A stretch of DNA of 64,000 bases, taken from the NCBI GenBank assembly GCA_037042915.1, contig CM073203.1, positions 434,001 through 498,000 on the forward strand, written 5' to 3'. The notes beneath the pieces were generated by a model that made no database searches, had not been told where the DNA came from, and worked only from the letters and a program-made list of their open reading frames with translations. The translations under genes were made by a program, and so were the position numbers. Source of the DNA: Auricularia sp. M13 (Eukaryota; Basidiomycota; Agaricomycetes; Auriculariales; Auriculariaceae). This document shows positions 22,445-33,764 of this stretch, piece by piece (the first letter of the stretch is position 1; each line of letters opens with the position of its first letter).

Positions 22445-23122
22445 ATGCCCTCCTTCAGCGTACGCAAAGCAACAGTGGAAGACGTGCCAGCGATGGCGCG
22501 CATTGGAAACGAAGCGTTCAAGAAAGACCGCAACTCGCAGCTCAAAGCTGTGACGAACGGGTATGACCACGAGGCGACGATGCTCGAGCTATTGCCGGGT
22601 TGGGTTGCACGCGCCGACCCGGGCGTGAGCATTGTGGCCGCGGACGATAGCACGGGCGAGGTGCTCGGCTGGTGTTGCTACGGCCAGGCGCTGCGTGGCG
22701 AGCCGAAGGAGACCGTCGACCACGACGCGAAGGAGCGTGAGGGCCGCGAGGCGAAGGACCTGGGCGCGTACTCCGGCGCCAACATGCAGCGCTGGGTCGA
22801 CATTCTCATGCCGCCTGGCAAGCGGGTCATGTATGTCATGTCCATCGCCGTCGCGCCCGCCAACCATGGCAGCGGCGTCGGCTCAGCGCTCGTGCGCCAT
22901 CTCACAGAGCGCGCTGACAAGGACGGGCTGTACGTCTGGGTCCATGCGTCCGAGGCTGCCTACCCTCTGTTCTCCAAGCATGGTTTCGAGGTCGTCGGCG
23001 AGCTCGACCTTGACCTCGACGAGTTTACGACCGTCCCTCCGCCGGAGGAACTTGCGCAAGAGAACGGAAAATGGGGGCACTACGTCTTCAGGTACATGAA
23101 GAGGCTCCCTCAGACGCAGTGA
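22445..23122 (+). CDS. GNAT-family N-acetyltransferase, copy B
   Basis: An intronless 225-residue paralogue of the protein at 1344-2021, differing at only about a dozen positions (for example N-H-G-S-G-V-G against H-H-G-S-G-V-G, and V-V-G-E-L against V-A-G-E-L). Acetyl-CoA binding motif A and the later A-A-Y-P-L-F-S-K-H-G-F-E-V block are intact, so the protein should be active if copy A is. The gene lies directly beside the shared flank of the short kinase copy B, an arrangement that block A lacks. The substrate is unknown. Confidence 0.85.
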   Translation: MPSFSVRKATVEDVPAMARIGNEAFKKDRNSQLKAVTNGYDHEATMLELLPGWVARADPGVSIVAADDSTGEVLGWCCYGQALRGEPKETVDHDAKEREGREAKDLGAYSGANMQRWVDILMPPGKRVMYVMSIAVAPANHGSGVGSALVRHLTERADKDGLYVWVHASEAAYPLFSKHGFEVVGELDLDLDEFTTVPPPEELAQENGKWGHYVFRYMKRLPQTQ

Positions 23123-23834
23123 CGGGAGTTCGAGGAGAAATTTGGCTTTTTGTTTGGCACGTCGCTGTCACTCTGTCATCATCCAAATTCAACATCGACT
23201 TTCCTTCGCTTGCAACAGGTACTGGCCTTAGGTGCATATGCGGGCGGCACGAGTCTCGGTTCACAGCCTGGGGTTCCCAGTTGAATGTTGATTGCACGGC
23301 CGCCAAGAAGCATTCATTCTGCCTTCACCCATGCCATCTTCAAGGGGCGGGTATTTGGCCTGGGAATAGCCACGGCAATGCCTGTTGGCCACGAAGCAAT
23401 CAGTCTCATCGGCGAATTGGCAGCGCAAGACCCTGTACCGCGCTCTGCTGTCTAAGCGGGATACACTGGTGGTCAGTGTGAATAAGGCTCCATGTGACCA
23501 GCGCCATGAGGAACGACGGCGTACATGGTTCTAGAGGCTTCCCAGGACCTGTCCTTCCCATGCACGTTATGTGGAGCATCTGCTCGAGAGGCCGCTGCCA
23601 GGAAAGCAGCGGCCCGGTGCGTGGAAAGAGATGCAATTCCAAGTATGATACGGGCACAAATTTGAATGACGCTGGGAATAAGTTGACTACAGAAAAAGAG
23701 CGCGAGGCAATATGGGGATAGTGGGGACACGAGCACGAACAAGAGGGGTGAAGAAAATGCATGGGTCGGGACATACTGTCTATAACTTGCGAAATTTGAG
23801 CTGGGGCGACTAAGCGGCCCAGAGGCGGGCGTGT
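23123..23834. other. Duplication junction region, block B
   Basis: Two duplicated segments meet here. Bases 23123-23464 match the GNAT 3' flank of block A (1343 back to about 970). Bases 23464-23834 match the kinase 3' flank of block A (8306 back to 7936). They join at CACTGG (23464-23469), the reverse complement of the CCAGTG found at both corresponding places in block A. No gene is supported. Confidence 0.7.
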
Positions 23835-24976
23835 TCAGGCGCATACTTCACTAGAGAGCTGCAGTATCGATGGTTGGCGGGCTTCAATGGTCGGTAGCGT
23901 TCGCTCCATAAGTTGCGCATCCTGGTTCGAGGAGACCTTCGTCATGGCCTTCTTTGGAGCGCGGTCGAGAGGGTCGGTTGCTTTGCGCTTCTTCGTCGGC
24001 TCGCCGTCGCGCAACTGGGGCAGACCTATTCGTTGGCTGTCGCGAAGCAAGGTGCGGTGACTTGCGATGGCAGCCTCGTACAATAACGTCCAGCTATCCT
24101 CGCCATCATCTGCGCAATATTCGATGGTTCTCGGTTTGTCGGTATCGAATGTAACACCGAGCGTGTTCGTATCGACCGTAAGAAGGAAGTGGAGGATCAG
24201 GTAGCGGAAGGCAACATGTGCATGGTCGTCGTCCACCATGTTGAGTTGCTCGTAGTAATGCCAAGGGACGGACAGGTAAGAAGCCATGGTTTCGAATAAG
24301 TCGTATAGTCGGGCAATATCTGGATGGAAGAGATCTTCGAAGTGTCCTCGGCGTTCGAGGAATGTTGCACGCTCGTCAGCCTCTCCTTCAACCAGACGGT
24401 GACGGAGCATTGCATCGCACAACTGGGCATGGGCGTGGACGTCTCGCAGCTCTGGAGCTTCGGTCGCACAGAAGGGGTAGCGCGCAACGCAACCCAGAGG
24501 AAAACCTAAAAGAATGATTCTGCGTCATGTCGAGGGAGGTGGTGCGGACGGGATGCGAGCCTTAGAGGTCTTCTGCGGACGCTCTCCAAATCCATGACTT
24601 TGGCGAAGTTGCCGAGGAAGCTGTCGCCTTTGGGTCCCAAGAAATTATGCTGGCGAGCCTGCGGCAGCTGTGATGTCGTCGTAAAGGTAGAAAGTAGCTC
24701 GGACATGATTGGCAGGGGGTAGTAGTATGTCATCCCCTTGTAGTCCGATACCTCGACTGACACCAACATCGACGTGCCCTACGCCAAGTATTAGCATGAA
24801 GAAATTTGGTTTCGGATAGAGCATACCGTCCTCTCGCGGCCAACGTCAAAGTTCTCCCGGAGCATGTTCTTGCTGCGAGCAGGATCCAGGCCACTGGACA
24901 GAACGCACGCGCACGAGAAACGCCGTTCATCGTGAACATTGGCGCCGGGGAACAGCCCCGGATCAGCATGTAACAT
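23835..24976 (-). pseudogene. Short FunK1 derivative, copy B (broken)
   Basis: Homologue of 6656-7935. Exon 1 (24976-24827) starts M-L-H-A-D-P-G-L-F and keeps R-F-S-C-A-C-V-L-S-S, but is strongly diverged from copy A. The intron is 24826-24780. The last exon is very similar to copy A, with identity rising towards the 3' end. Two lesions are seen in it: the Trp codon of F-F-W-V-F-L-W is TAG (near 24508), and one C is missing from a C-run near 24480, which shifts the frame. Like copy A it lacks an HRD loop. High identity with fresh lesions suggests recent loss of function. Confidence 0.7.
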
Positions 24977-25269
24977 GGTGGGGATGAGCAAGGTCGGCGA
25001 CCTTGCGCCAGATGCGACTGCCCTTATATAGTGCTTGCACCATCGTGGTGATGGAAGAGAGCAGCCGGCGGAGTACCACGCGCGAAAATTCGTAATTGAG
25101 CTGGATCTCCTTTTTTGTCAATCTGTTAGAATACATGAATGTACAATGCTGGGACGACGGGACATGAGTACATAAAACAGAACAGGATGCAATTGCAAGG
25201 CAGCATAGGGACAGCAAGAACCTGAACGAGTACAGGAGTATCGTCGAAACAACGGGGCGAAGTGGAACG

Positions 25270-28125
25270 TTACGCGCCCTTCGAGAACCAGAGCTGTCGA
25301 TCCTTCCAGAACTTGAGGCGCAGTGCATGAGCAGTCCGTTTATTCGCGTGTTTCAGTGGGTGGTAGTCAGTCTCCTCCGCCATTGCGCCATAACCGGATT
25401 CTGAGTCGCACACCGAAGCGTCGGATGCTCTGAATTGCGCGTCCTCGGGCGGGGAGACCTTCTTCGTCGCGGCCTTCTTCGAAGATCCAGTACCGCGGTC
25501 GGAGGGATCAGCGAAGTCTTCAGCCTTGCGCTTCTTTGGATGGCTCTCGGGAAAACCAGATAGTTCGCTCTCGCGCTGTGAGCCTCGGATCTGCGCAAGG
25601 GCCGCTAGAGGCAACGACGCCTTGCGCTCCTTGCTGTCCCCTTCGACATATTTCATGACCCTCGGATGGGTCGTGTCCAACGCCATGTCCAGCACCACTG
25701 GGTCGACGGTCAAGAAGAAGTGGAGAAGCAGGCGGCGAAATGCGACATGGGCATGATTGTCCGCGACCATGTTGAGTTGCTCGTAGTGGTGCCAAGGCAC
25801 GGACAGATAATGCGCCATACTTTCGAATAAGTCGAAAAGGGGGGCAAGAGCAGGGTGGAAGAGTCGTCGGAAATGTTTGCGATGTTCGAGAAACGTCGCG
25901 CGTTCGTCGGTGGCGTTGTCAGAAACGACGTGACGAAGCATCGACGCGCAGAACTGGGTGAAGGCGTCAGCGTCCTTTTGAGAAGGCGTTTCAGGGGCGT
26001 CGACGGGAAGAGCACGTATTGCAGCCCAGAGGAAAACCCAAAACGAAGATTCCGCGTCGTGACGAGGACGGTGACAGGGTCGCGACTTGAGGGGCAGGGG
26101 TCCTTTGCGCAGTTTCTCCAGGGCCATGACTGCGATGAAATTGGCCATGAAATCTTTGTCGCCCTTCGGAAAAGCGCGCTGGAGAGCCACCGGTCCCTGA
26201 GGTAACTTGTCGATCGCTTCCAGCGCATCAAGGAGTGGCTCCATGGACAGCCCCGCATCGTACACCATCCCGTCGTAATCCGAAAGCTCGACAGACATGA
26301 ACATCGGCGTGCCCTACACCAAGGATGAGCTTTTAGAGCTCTGAAATTGCATGTAACGTACCGTCTTCTCGCGTCCCACGTTGGGGTTTTCCTTGAGCAA
26401 CTTCTTCTCAATCGCGTGATCCAAATCGGCTAACAGGACGCGTGGCGCAAAGCTAGGGACATCGAGCGCTGTGTGATCCGTAGCCTGAGTAGCACACTCC
26501 CCGACACCGGGGCCCTCTTCTTGGGACGTGAGCATGTGCCTAGATAGAAATATCAGTACAGCAGCACGACGAGCTGGCACCCGACGAACATGATTTCCAT
26601 AGCGCAGGGCCTTTTCAAGACCTGCCGCTGATGCTTGGGGTAATGTTTCGGGTCGTAAAGCACGTTGAACCAGCTGACATCCCGGTGAAGAACACCGTCA
26701 TCTTCACTGTCTTCATGCCACATATGAATGAGGGCTGCAATGAAACAACGCGTCAGGCCAGGAACGGACGCTTAAAAGCCAGGACATACTTTCGAGCAGA
26801 TCGTAGAACGTGTACATAAGTTCGCGTACAGAGCCACACTGACTCAAGGGCTGCCCGATGCTGGCCAGGTGAACGATATCTTGGACGCGCTCGACGACGA
26901 TGTCGTTGGCAATAGTTGATCCGGGTTGATTGCTAGACTGACCAGCAGCCTGGACGCCAGAGCCCGCTACGGCCGCGGTTTGGAAATCCTTGGCTGTAGG
27001 AACCTGCAACGCCTCACCGGCATCTTCGTCGTCGTCATAAAGCCGTACAAGTCCAGGAATCCAGCCATTCTTGTGCAACGAGCGTAGGAGATCCTTTTCC
27101 CTGGAGCGCGCGTTCGTCTGCTGCCATGATAGCTTCCAGAAACCCTTGACGTCGTGCGCAAAAAAGGCCTCGGTCGCGCGATGATTGTCGATGGGACCAT
27201 TCGAAAGTCGGAAAGTCGCAAAGGTAATTCGGCCAGGAACCCGGGCAACGTAGAATGGAGAGATCGCGTACTTGACCTCAGGCTCGGGTCCCGTGAGCTT
27301 CATGACGTTCCAATGCACGAACTGGTTCTGTGTAGCGTTGAACTGCAGTTTCCGGTCACGGGTGTCAAGCGAGAGGTACACGCCGACGACGTAGGCCACC
27401 CATGGCTCCAGGCTGTCGCAGCTGACTGCGCACGACGTCCACATGCCGCACGCGTTCAGCTCGGCCAGCATGACCTGACCAGCGTGAACCTTGAATCCGC
27501 GCACGGTAGGAAGATCGGGTCGGTGACGTTTCAAAGTGGCCATGTACGACTTGAGCTGTGGCATGCCGTCGTTGCGGTCCGTGGGCGTCTTTTGCTCGCC
27601 AACACTCTGCATCTCGGGCCAAGGCATCGGACGTTGATGGTCGGCGATAGTCAAGGCATATTCAAGATCGACTCTGTTGCCGAGATAAGAAATGTAGTCG
27701 GGCTCGAAGAGCGTCCCGAGGATGTCGCCAGAAGGGCATGTCCCCGGCCCACTCGCGAATATCAAGGCGCGCGCATCGGTGCGCCTAAGCGTTCGGAAAC
27801 AAGCGTAGCTGATACGGTTGAGCAGTTGTGTGGTCCTGCTGTAGTGCCTGCGTTCAACGCTAGAGTTGGAGATAGCGACGAGAGCTGCGTGCGCCTGGAC
27901 GACCTCGGGCGTCGCAACGATTTCGTCCCATGCGAGTGACTTCGCCCGCCGCCTTCCTTCAGACTGATCGAGCCTAAGCTGTTCCTTGACATGGCTAATG
28001 TAGCGTTCCATGCTCCGAGGCCGGATGGCGCGGTTCGCGATGGTGTGCTCGTGTCCAGCCGCGACGTTAGCTTGGTGCGAGAAGTGGTTGTCTCTGTACG
28101 GCGAGTCCTGGGGTGGCTGCGACAT
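25270..28125 (-). CDS. FunK1-type fungal protein kinase, copy B
   Basis: Full-length paralogue of the kinase at 3462-6376, in opposite orientation and with the same exon plan: a large exon 1 from 28125 to about 26787, a short exon holding L-H-R-D-V-S-W-F-N-V-L-Y-D, a third exon with V-L-L-A-D-L-D-H-A-I-E-K-K-L-L, and a last exon 26313-25270 with P-R-H-D-A-E-S-S-F-W-V-F-L-W. Probable beta-3 Lys (F-W-K-L-S-W), HRD and D-L-D are all present and the frame is open, so it should be an active kinase if the family is. By eye the last exon matches copy A at roughly two thirds of positions, so this pair is much older than the near-identical flank shared by the two blocks. The tail ends R-Q-L-W-F-S-K-G-A, as in copy A. 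Confidence 0.85.
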
Positions 28126-28545
28126 AACGGCGAATAAGCACAATGATGGGCCTGGCAACGGATACCTACCTCCTTATATAGCACTGGCGGCAGTCGTGGT
28201 GGGTGAACGGAAGCAAGATGCGGAGTTCACCCGCGCTTCGGCTATGTCCGACCAAAACGTGGTGACAGTCAAAGATCATTCATTTCCGTGCCAATCCGTT
28301 TCCGAGCATTGTAATATTACGGACGCAGATTCTCCCGTGAGGCTAGAAATCTTATATATCCCGCTAACGAGCGTACCCAGCACTTACAACGATAGCATTT
28401 CATCGTACAATCACGAGTCGTTGAGATATTCCAGATGATGTTGAAAACTAAAGATAACTTCCACGCGTGGTTTAGGTTTTGATATCTCTATACTGTCATA
28501 TCGCTGCTTCGAATTCATCGTGAAAACGGAGGAACACAGCCACCA

Positions 28546-28689
28546 AAAGAAGCCAATTTTTACCAAAATACCGGGAGGTCGCGCTCGGACTGCTCTGCGA
28601 GCTCGCAAAATTTTACCGGGAGAGGTAAAAGTCTGAGAGCTCGGGGAGCAGTCTGAGCGCGCCATGATTGGCTGAAAACCGGCTTCTTT
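28546..28689. repeat. Inverted-repeat (MITE-like) hairpin inside the kinase B promoter
   Basis: The ends AAAGAAGCC (28546-28554) and GGCTTCTTT (28681-28689) are perfect inverted repeats. Inside them GCGCTCGGACTGCTC (28581-28595) pairs with GAGCAGTCTGAGCGC (28646-28660) with one mismatch. A third nested pair, TTTTACC and GGTAAAA (28611-28630), closes the centre. The unit falls in sequence that block B has gained relative to block A, which fits a small non-autonomous insertion. No target-site duplication was confirmed. Confidence 0.5.
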
Positions 28690-28852
28690 CAGTGGCAGTG
28701 TTTTCCAGTTTTGCTGATGTTCCACTTTCTTCGGGCTCTTCTCTAAGCGCACCACGCACCGCAGAATAATGCATCACCATTTTACCACGCTTTTTCTGAG
28801 GTCTGGGTGAGATCGAGACTGTTTCTAAACGGGGACACCTCCTGCCGTAGAG

Positions 28853-28890
28853 TCACGTGACCATGGCAGGCTTGCATCATCATCACGTGA
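28853..28890. promoter_or_regulatory. Paired TCACGTGA sites, block B
   Basis: Perfect TCACGTGA palindromes at 28853-28860 and 28883-28890 correspond to the pair at 2946 and 2973 upstream of kinase A. The surrounding sequence differs at many positions while both octamers are unchanged. Confidence 0.5.
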
Positions 28891-29601
28891 TCATCTCAGC
28901 GCCTGAAAGGTCGAAGCCGTCGACTGCAACAGGAATTATCAAATTGAATCTATGTAGCTGGTACTTAAGTTCAATATATATAAACTGGCGGAGTCTACGA
29001 GGGAATGCTTCTATATTTAGCGCCCGGACAGTTTCGATTCTCTTCAGCGGCTGGGAGCCTCCGACGTTTCCGAAGATCGTCAGTAATAATCCCTCCGAGG
29101 GCGTGGCATTGGTCATCGTTAAATTGAACTGCGGGCTCAGTCCGCTGTTGGAATTTGTATATTAGGGCAGCAAGCTTGTATGGTAGTCATATTTGTGGCA
29201 AGAGGTCAGGAGCGAAAATGGCAATTTGCCACGAGCCTGAGACTCGCTTACAGCCAATATACTGGTTATAGGCGAGACAACAGGGAAAGAAACCTGCGAA
29301 GCATGTAGGATCGACAACGTGCCTCATTTGAATCATTGATCTTGCGTTGTAGTGTACAAAAAATCGCGATGTATTGATTCCATTAGAAGCGATGTATGGA
29401 TTACACCTAGTAAACCCAGAAAGAACGAAAGTTGCCAGGTACGCGCGGCGTACAGAGATTACATGAGCCGGTAGGTAAGGACGTTGCTTGCATCTAGCAA
29501 TGGCGAGTCCGTCAGCCCGCTTGGTTTGGTTAGCCCGCGCTCGACGTCCTCGCTACGAGGAAGGCCGGGGCGAGTACTGATACATGTTGATGTCGACATC
29601 A

Positions 29602-31651
29602 TTAGGCCCGAGTCAGAGTTGTATTCGTGGAGGGAACGTGGAGCTCGCGCGTGCCGTCTGCGCGCGTCGTGAAGTAGATGAGGTCAATGGGATAGTCGTT
29701 CTTCAGGCCCCAGAAGTCGATGCCGTTCCAGTAGACGTAGCAGCCCATATGCTTGAGGCCGTTATATCCCGGAATGCCAGTGTCAAGGCTATATTCCACG
29801 CCGTTAGCATCAGGCAGAATCATGCATCCGCGTACGACGCACCGGAACTCCTCAGCGCGCTGAGTGGGGCGCAGCGCCAGGCGGTCAGCGTAGAAGTTGG
29901 CGAGGATGTTGACGCCCTCCAGCGTGAAGCTCTCAACGTAGAGCGTGCCCTTGTTTATCGAGATCACGGCCGAGTTGTTGCCCGAGCCCCAGGTGCCGAC
30001 GTAGAGCTTCGTCGAGAGCGCAGCAAGGGACTTGTCGAACGCCGGCTGGAGGATGTCGAACGCGTCGTAGGCAAGCTTTGTCGCGTCGTTGTAGTGGCCA
30101 GCCATGAGCAGTAGGACAGCGTACGACGATCCGGGGTGGAAGCCCACAGCGATGTGGTAGCCTGCCATCTCGCCGACTAGCATAGAACTTAGTAATGCAA
30201 CAGGGAACGCAGAAAATGTGGCGCACGCTTCAGGTAAAGCTTGCGGAGACGCTCGTTCGAGTCCTGGTGCTTAATGATCTCCCAGATGATGCCAATCTCG
30301 GTCCAGTCGTCCTCCTCGAACGCATGCACGGTCTGCATCCAGCGCGCCATCGAGTACGGAGTAAGCTTGCTCTCTGGACGGCGCGGATTGAGGATGACTT
30401 TGAAGAACTTCTTGAAATCGTTCAGCGACGAGAACTGGCCGCCAGCAGGGTTCAGAGGGTCCAGGAAATCTTGGTCCTGGAAGACAATTATCAGCGCTCA
30501 AGAAGGGGAGTGAAGTAGGGTAGACTCACGGCGGTCTCAGGGGCGTACGACGCGACGACGAGGTTGTTCCTGTTAGCCTCCGTCATTGCGAAATAAGTGT
30601 CGGTCATGCCGAGAGGATCGAAAATGTCGCTGCAAAGAAGAATTAGTCATTATCGCCATGAACTAATCATCACGGACCGTTGGACGAGCTCGCCATAAGT
30701 GCTGGGCTCCTTCGGTCCAAACTTCTTCTTGTTTGCGGCGACGAGAACCATGCCCATGAACCCAGTTGCTGTGCAGGGGGCAATGTTAGCATTTATTTAT
30801 AGACGAAGGTCGGTGAGCATACCCGTGTTCGAATACTGGGGATACGTGTTGGGTGGGTTCACGAGACGCGTCCGCGCGATGGCATCGAGGAGCCCTTGGT
30901 AGTCGGGGAACCCAAGACCGTTGACCGGAGGCGAGCCAGATCTGTTCACCCAGACTTTAGAATGAGAAATACAGAAAAAGAGAGGAACACACCCAACCAA
31001 GTCATGAGGCCAGTTCGCCACATTGCCAGCGGGCCAGTCGCGCCCCATGCCGGATAGGTGCGTCGCTGAGTGTGGACATCAGTCGCGCAATGACGAATGT
31101 TGCGCTGAATCCGGCGACTTACCAAGCTGCAAGATCGTAATAGGCGCCTGACTCTGGGGGAGGTCCTGGTGCGGCGGGTTGGGCGAGAACGCGCCAGGGC
31201 GGTACTTGAAGCTGGGAATGTACTTCTCGACCGGATCGTCCCACTGAATAACGCCCTTCTGCACGAGGATGAACGCCTCGTAGACGAGCGCGAGCTTCGA
31301 GACGGACGCCAGGCGGTAGCTGGAGCTGCTCGTGACCGGCGGCGATGTCGCGGTCTCGTTGCCGCGCGTCACGCCCCAGTTCTTCTCGAACAGGACGGTG
31401 TCCGACGTGATGACGGCGACGGACAGCGCGTCGATGTCGCCATTGCCGGTCGTGAAGCGGTTCGACAGGTACGCGTCGAGCTGCTTCGTCGCAGCGGCAA
31501 TATTGACGTCGTCAGGGCCCGGCGGTGAGTCGACGAAGAGCGTCGGGAGGAAGGGCCTGCAGCTGAAGCGCTCCGTGTCGCTGATGGCAGCGAGACTGGT
31601 GGATGCGAGCGCGGCAGTGACGAGTACGAGACCGGAGTGAGCGGCTCCCAT
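29602..31651 (-). CDS. Secreted class C beta-lactamase-like serine hydrolase
   Basis: The start at 31651 gives a signal peptide (M-G-A-A-H-S-G-L-V-L-V-T-A-A-L-A-S-T-S-L-A). The first exon has R-L-A-S-V-S-K-L-A-L-V-Y-E-A-F, the S-x-x-K motif with the nucleophilic Ser. A later exon has P-Q-Y-S-N-T-G, the Y-x-N motif. Next come E-L-V-Q-R-D-I-F-D-P-L-G-M-T-D-T-Y-F and G-G-Q-F-S-S-L-N-D-F, typical of the beta-lactamase/transpeptidase-like fold (PF00144). The last exon (to 29602) encodes a C-terminal beta domain. Fungal members hydrolyse esters, amides or lactones; the name does not imply antibiotic resistance here. Several introns of about 55-70 bp interrupt it. The frame appears open, so the gene looks intact. 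Confidence 0.8.
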
Positions 31652-31959
31652 GGCGATGCGTGAACGACAAACGGGGGCAGACGGCGAAGGCAACCGACAG
31701 ACATGTCGACGCAATTTATGTTGCGCACGCGAAGGTTCAGCTGACTTGCGCCATGCGCAATGGGTCGATAGACATGGCAAGCCCTGATAATCATGTAGTC
31801 CGTAGAATGGGACTTGATTTGGACTTGATCTCGGTCGGGCGTGCGTGATGGCTCCGGCTAGATCATCATGATTCTTGCATATCCTTCCATACCCCCGTGA
31901 GAAGCAATCAGGCCTCTCCCCTGCGCTCCTGGGAAAGGCACAAAGGGGGATCAGCACAT

Positions 31960-32530
31960 AGTAATATAGTTCATCACCCAAGACAAATTTAGCGACCGGA
32001 AGCCGCGACGCCCATAATATCGTATATACGAGAGCCCGTACGCAGCGCGGGATGAAACGAGCTCGTCGTCGTAAGGCCACCAAGGCAGCGTCATAAAACA
32101 CAGACTCCGGCAGGCTGTGGATGTTAGGACAGAAGAGGCGCCAGAGCAAAGCACAACGCGAAGTCCCGAAGTTTTGAGCAGGGCGCGGTGATGGCCCTGC
32201 TAGCCAGTGGTATGGGTCTCGTCGCCGATATGCTGGAGATACGGTTTGCGTAGGCTGCTGTGTGAGTTCTCGAGGAGCACGGGGAGATGTGATGCGGTCG
32301 CCGAGATGGACGGGCGCGTGGATCCGCAGGCCGGAGTCGGACAGGACGCTGGGGATTCATGGAACGTTCTGACGACATCGCTGTGGTTCAGGCGGAGCGA
32401 TATCACTCTCAACGGATGAAGACACGGCAAAAGAGAGAGCACGAGGAAGAGATCGTATCGTGCCAAGTTGCACTGCCAGTGATGAGCGCGTACCGTAAGC
32501 AAGCACACACAGCGGTCTGCACTGAGCGAG
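31960..32530 (-). pseudogene. LRR-like protein, third and most decayed copy
   Basis: Minus-strand segments match the gene at 37723: R-Y-D-L-F-L-V-L-S-L-L-P-C-L-H, then E-S-P-A-S-C-P-T-P-A-C, L-P-V-L-L-E-N-S-H-S-S-L-R (to about 32210), and in another frame M-T-L-P-W-W-P-Y-D-D-E-L (about 32095-32030). Frames change between segments, blocks are missing, and no start region is recognisable. It is clearly non-functional. It lies directly downstream of the beta-lactamase-like gene's 5' end, in the same orientation. Confidence 0.65.
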
Positions 32531-33236
32531 CAGTTCGTAGTTAGGAGAGTTGGCCGCCCAGAGCTACGATTATGAGCCCGCGCAGGTCGGAATTCGGAGC
32601 CGCTGAAATTGACGAAACATGCATCGAGTGCACACTTGGAAAGGATGCGCGTCGGCAAACGGAACGTCTTGCGCGCCGCACAGAAGCCTCGGACATGTTC
32701 AGCGTTCTCGCAGTCTCGCAGGCAGCCATGGTGAAGAGGAGAGTTCGCCGGATTCGGAGTCCGATGCCTCCTCCGACTCGGACAGGCGTTTTACTTTTCA
32801 CTTTTTACTTTCAATTCCACCTTCGCCTACTAAGGTACAACAAGCTTCACACCAATTAATTTGGTGGATGAGGGTTCAAGTAATTCAACCCGTATGTAAT
32901 GAAGGAAATATTCAAGATGCAGGATAAGAAATCAGGTCCTTACGAGCTCTTCCGCTTTAAGAAGTATATGTGATCCCATGGTCCATCTTTTGGCTTTCCC
33001 GTCGTACCTCTGGGGTAAGGCTCTGTTTCGCCTCAAGTTCTGCGTTACTTTTTGCACCCTCGCGCCCCCCAGTAATGAATACTAGTAGCCCATGAATCAG
33101 ACTTGCCTGATAACCCACAAGACGGCCCCCGTTCCCAAACGTCAACGACGCTGAGGCCAAAAGTGACAGTAACATCGCACAGACCTTACAATAGCCCCCC
33201 AAAATATCTCCTTGAGTAGAATTTGCAGCATCCAAC
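32531..33236. other. Intergenic with a T-rich repeat stub
   Basis: No gene is supported. At 32790-32826 there is a T-rich segment (ACTTTTTACTTTCAATTCC and neighbours) that closely resembles 63371-63406. A small hairpin GGGTT/AACCC lies near 32872-32891. Short open frames here have no recognisable content. Confidence 0.35.
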
Positions 33237-33446
33237 TCAGATCGAGCTCCTCATTTGCATCTGACTCTGCCTGTTTACTAGACTGCCCCGGATGACCCCG
33301 TCCTTTTCTCTTAGGAGTGGGAGAGCAAATGAAATAGGGCAGGCTGGCGGCAATGGGCTAAGCTCTCGGTTTCGCGAGCAGCGCTTCTCGAGGTCCTCTC
33401 GAGGGAAATCCAACAGCTTAATATCATGATCCGTGACTGAGAACAA
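33237..33446 (-). pseudogene. C2H2-like family member, N-terminal fragment
   Basis: Begins M-F-S-V-T-D-H-D-I-K-L-L-D-F-P, matching M-F-P-V-T-D-Y-D-L-K-A-A-G-F-P of the intact gene at 39417, and also shares P-P-A-C-P near residue 33-37. After about 45 codons the similarity is lost and the frame ends. The zinc-finger part is absent. A conserved upstream element of the family lies about 100 bp upstream (33545-33573). Confidence 0.55.
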
Positions 33447-33544
33447 AGTTGGGCACGCGCTGAGGAGTGACTCCGAGGAGAGCAGGCATTCCGCAGGCTA
33501 TGTACCCTCGGCGCCCGCCACGCAATCAGGCAGCTAACAGGTTT

Positions 33545-33573
33545 GGCTGCCTCGTTGAATCAGCATGCAGCAG
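33545..33573 (-). promoter_or_regulatory. Conserved upstream element of the C2H2-like family, copy 1
   Basis: On the minus strand this reads ATGCTGATTCAACGAGGCAG. Near-matches lie upstream of the other family members at 34226-34252 (-), 39288-39314 (+) and 42707-42730 (-), always in the sense orientation of the gene and roughly 90-125 bp before its probable start codon. The shared core is GC-TGCTTCA(A/G)C(G/A)AGGC. It could be a promoter element, or part of an upstream exon encoding L-H-A-A-S. Confidence 0.45.
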
Positions 33574-33764
33574 AGGCGGTCCCGCGCGAAACGCATGGAT
33601 GGGCCCAGTGCAGTGACCAGGATTTGCCAGACAGTTCTTAGGACGCAAGGGCGCGAGATCCGCATGAAGATCCCGGCGCCTTCCCTACTATTTCGCCAGA
33701 GGACCCAAGAGTACAATCTGGAACACATACGCGTCGAGGAGCGTGTGTGATCTCTAAGTGACTA

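Larger units (their letters stand above)
28126..29601. other. Upstream region of kinase B and beta-lactamase-like 3' flank
   Basis: Bases 28126-28400 and about 28760-29165 are homologous to the upstream region of kinase A (3461 back to 2710). The stretch of about 300 bp between them is longer than the corresponding part of block A and contains a palindromic hairpin unit (28546-28689). Past 29165 no match to block A was seen, so this marks the other block edge. Bases 29166-29601 hold nothing recognisable. Confidence 0.6.

Noticed and set aside
32868-32895. GGGTTCAAGTAATTCAACCC as a possible tRNA T-arm or SINE B box
   Set aside because: The loop is too long for a T-arm and no A box or cloverleaf lies upstream; it is a simple hairpin.
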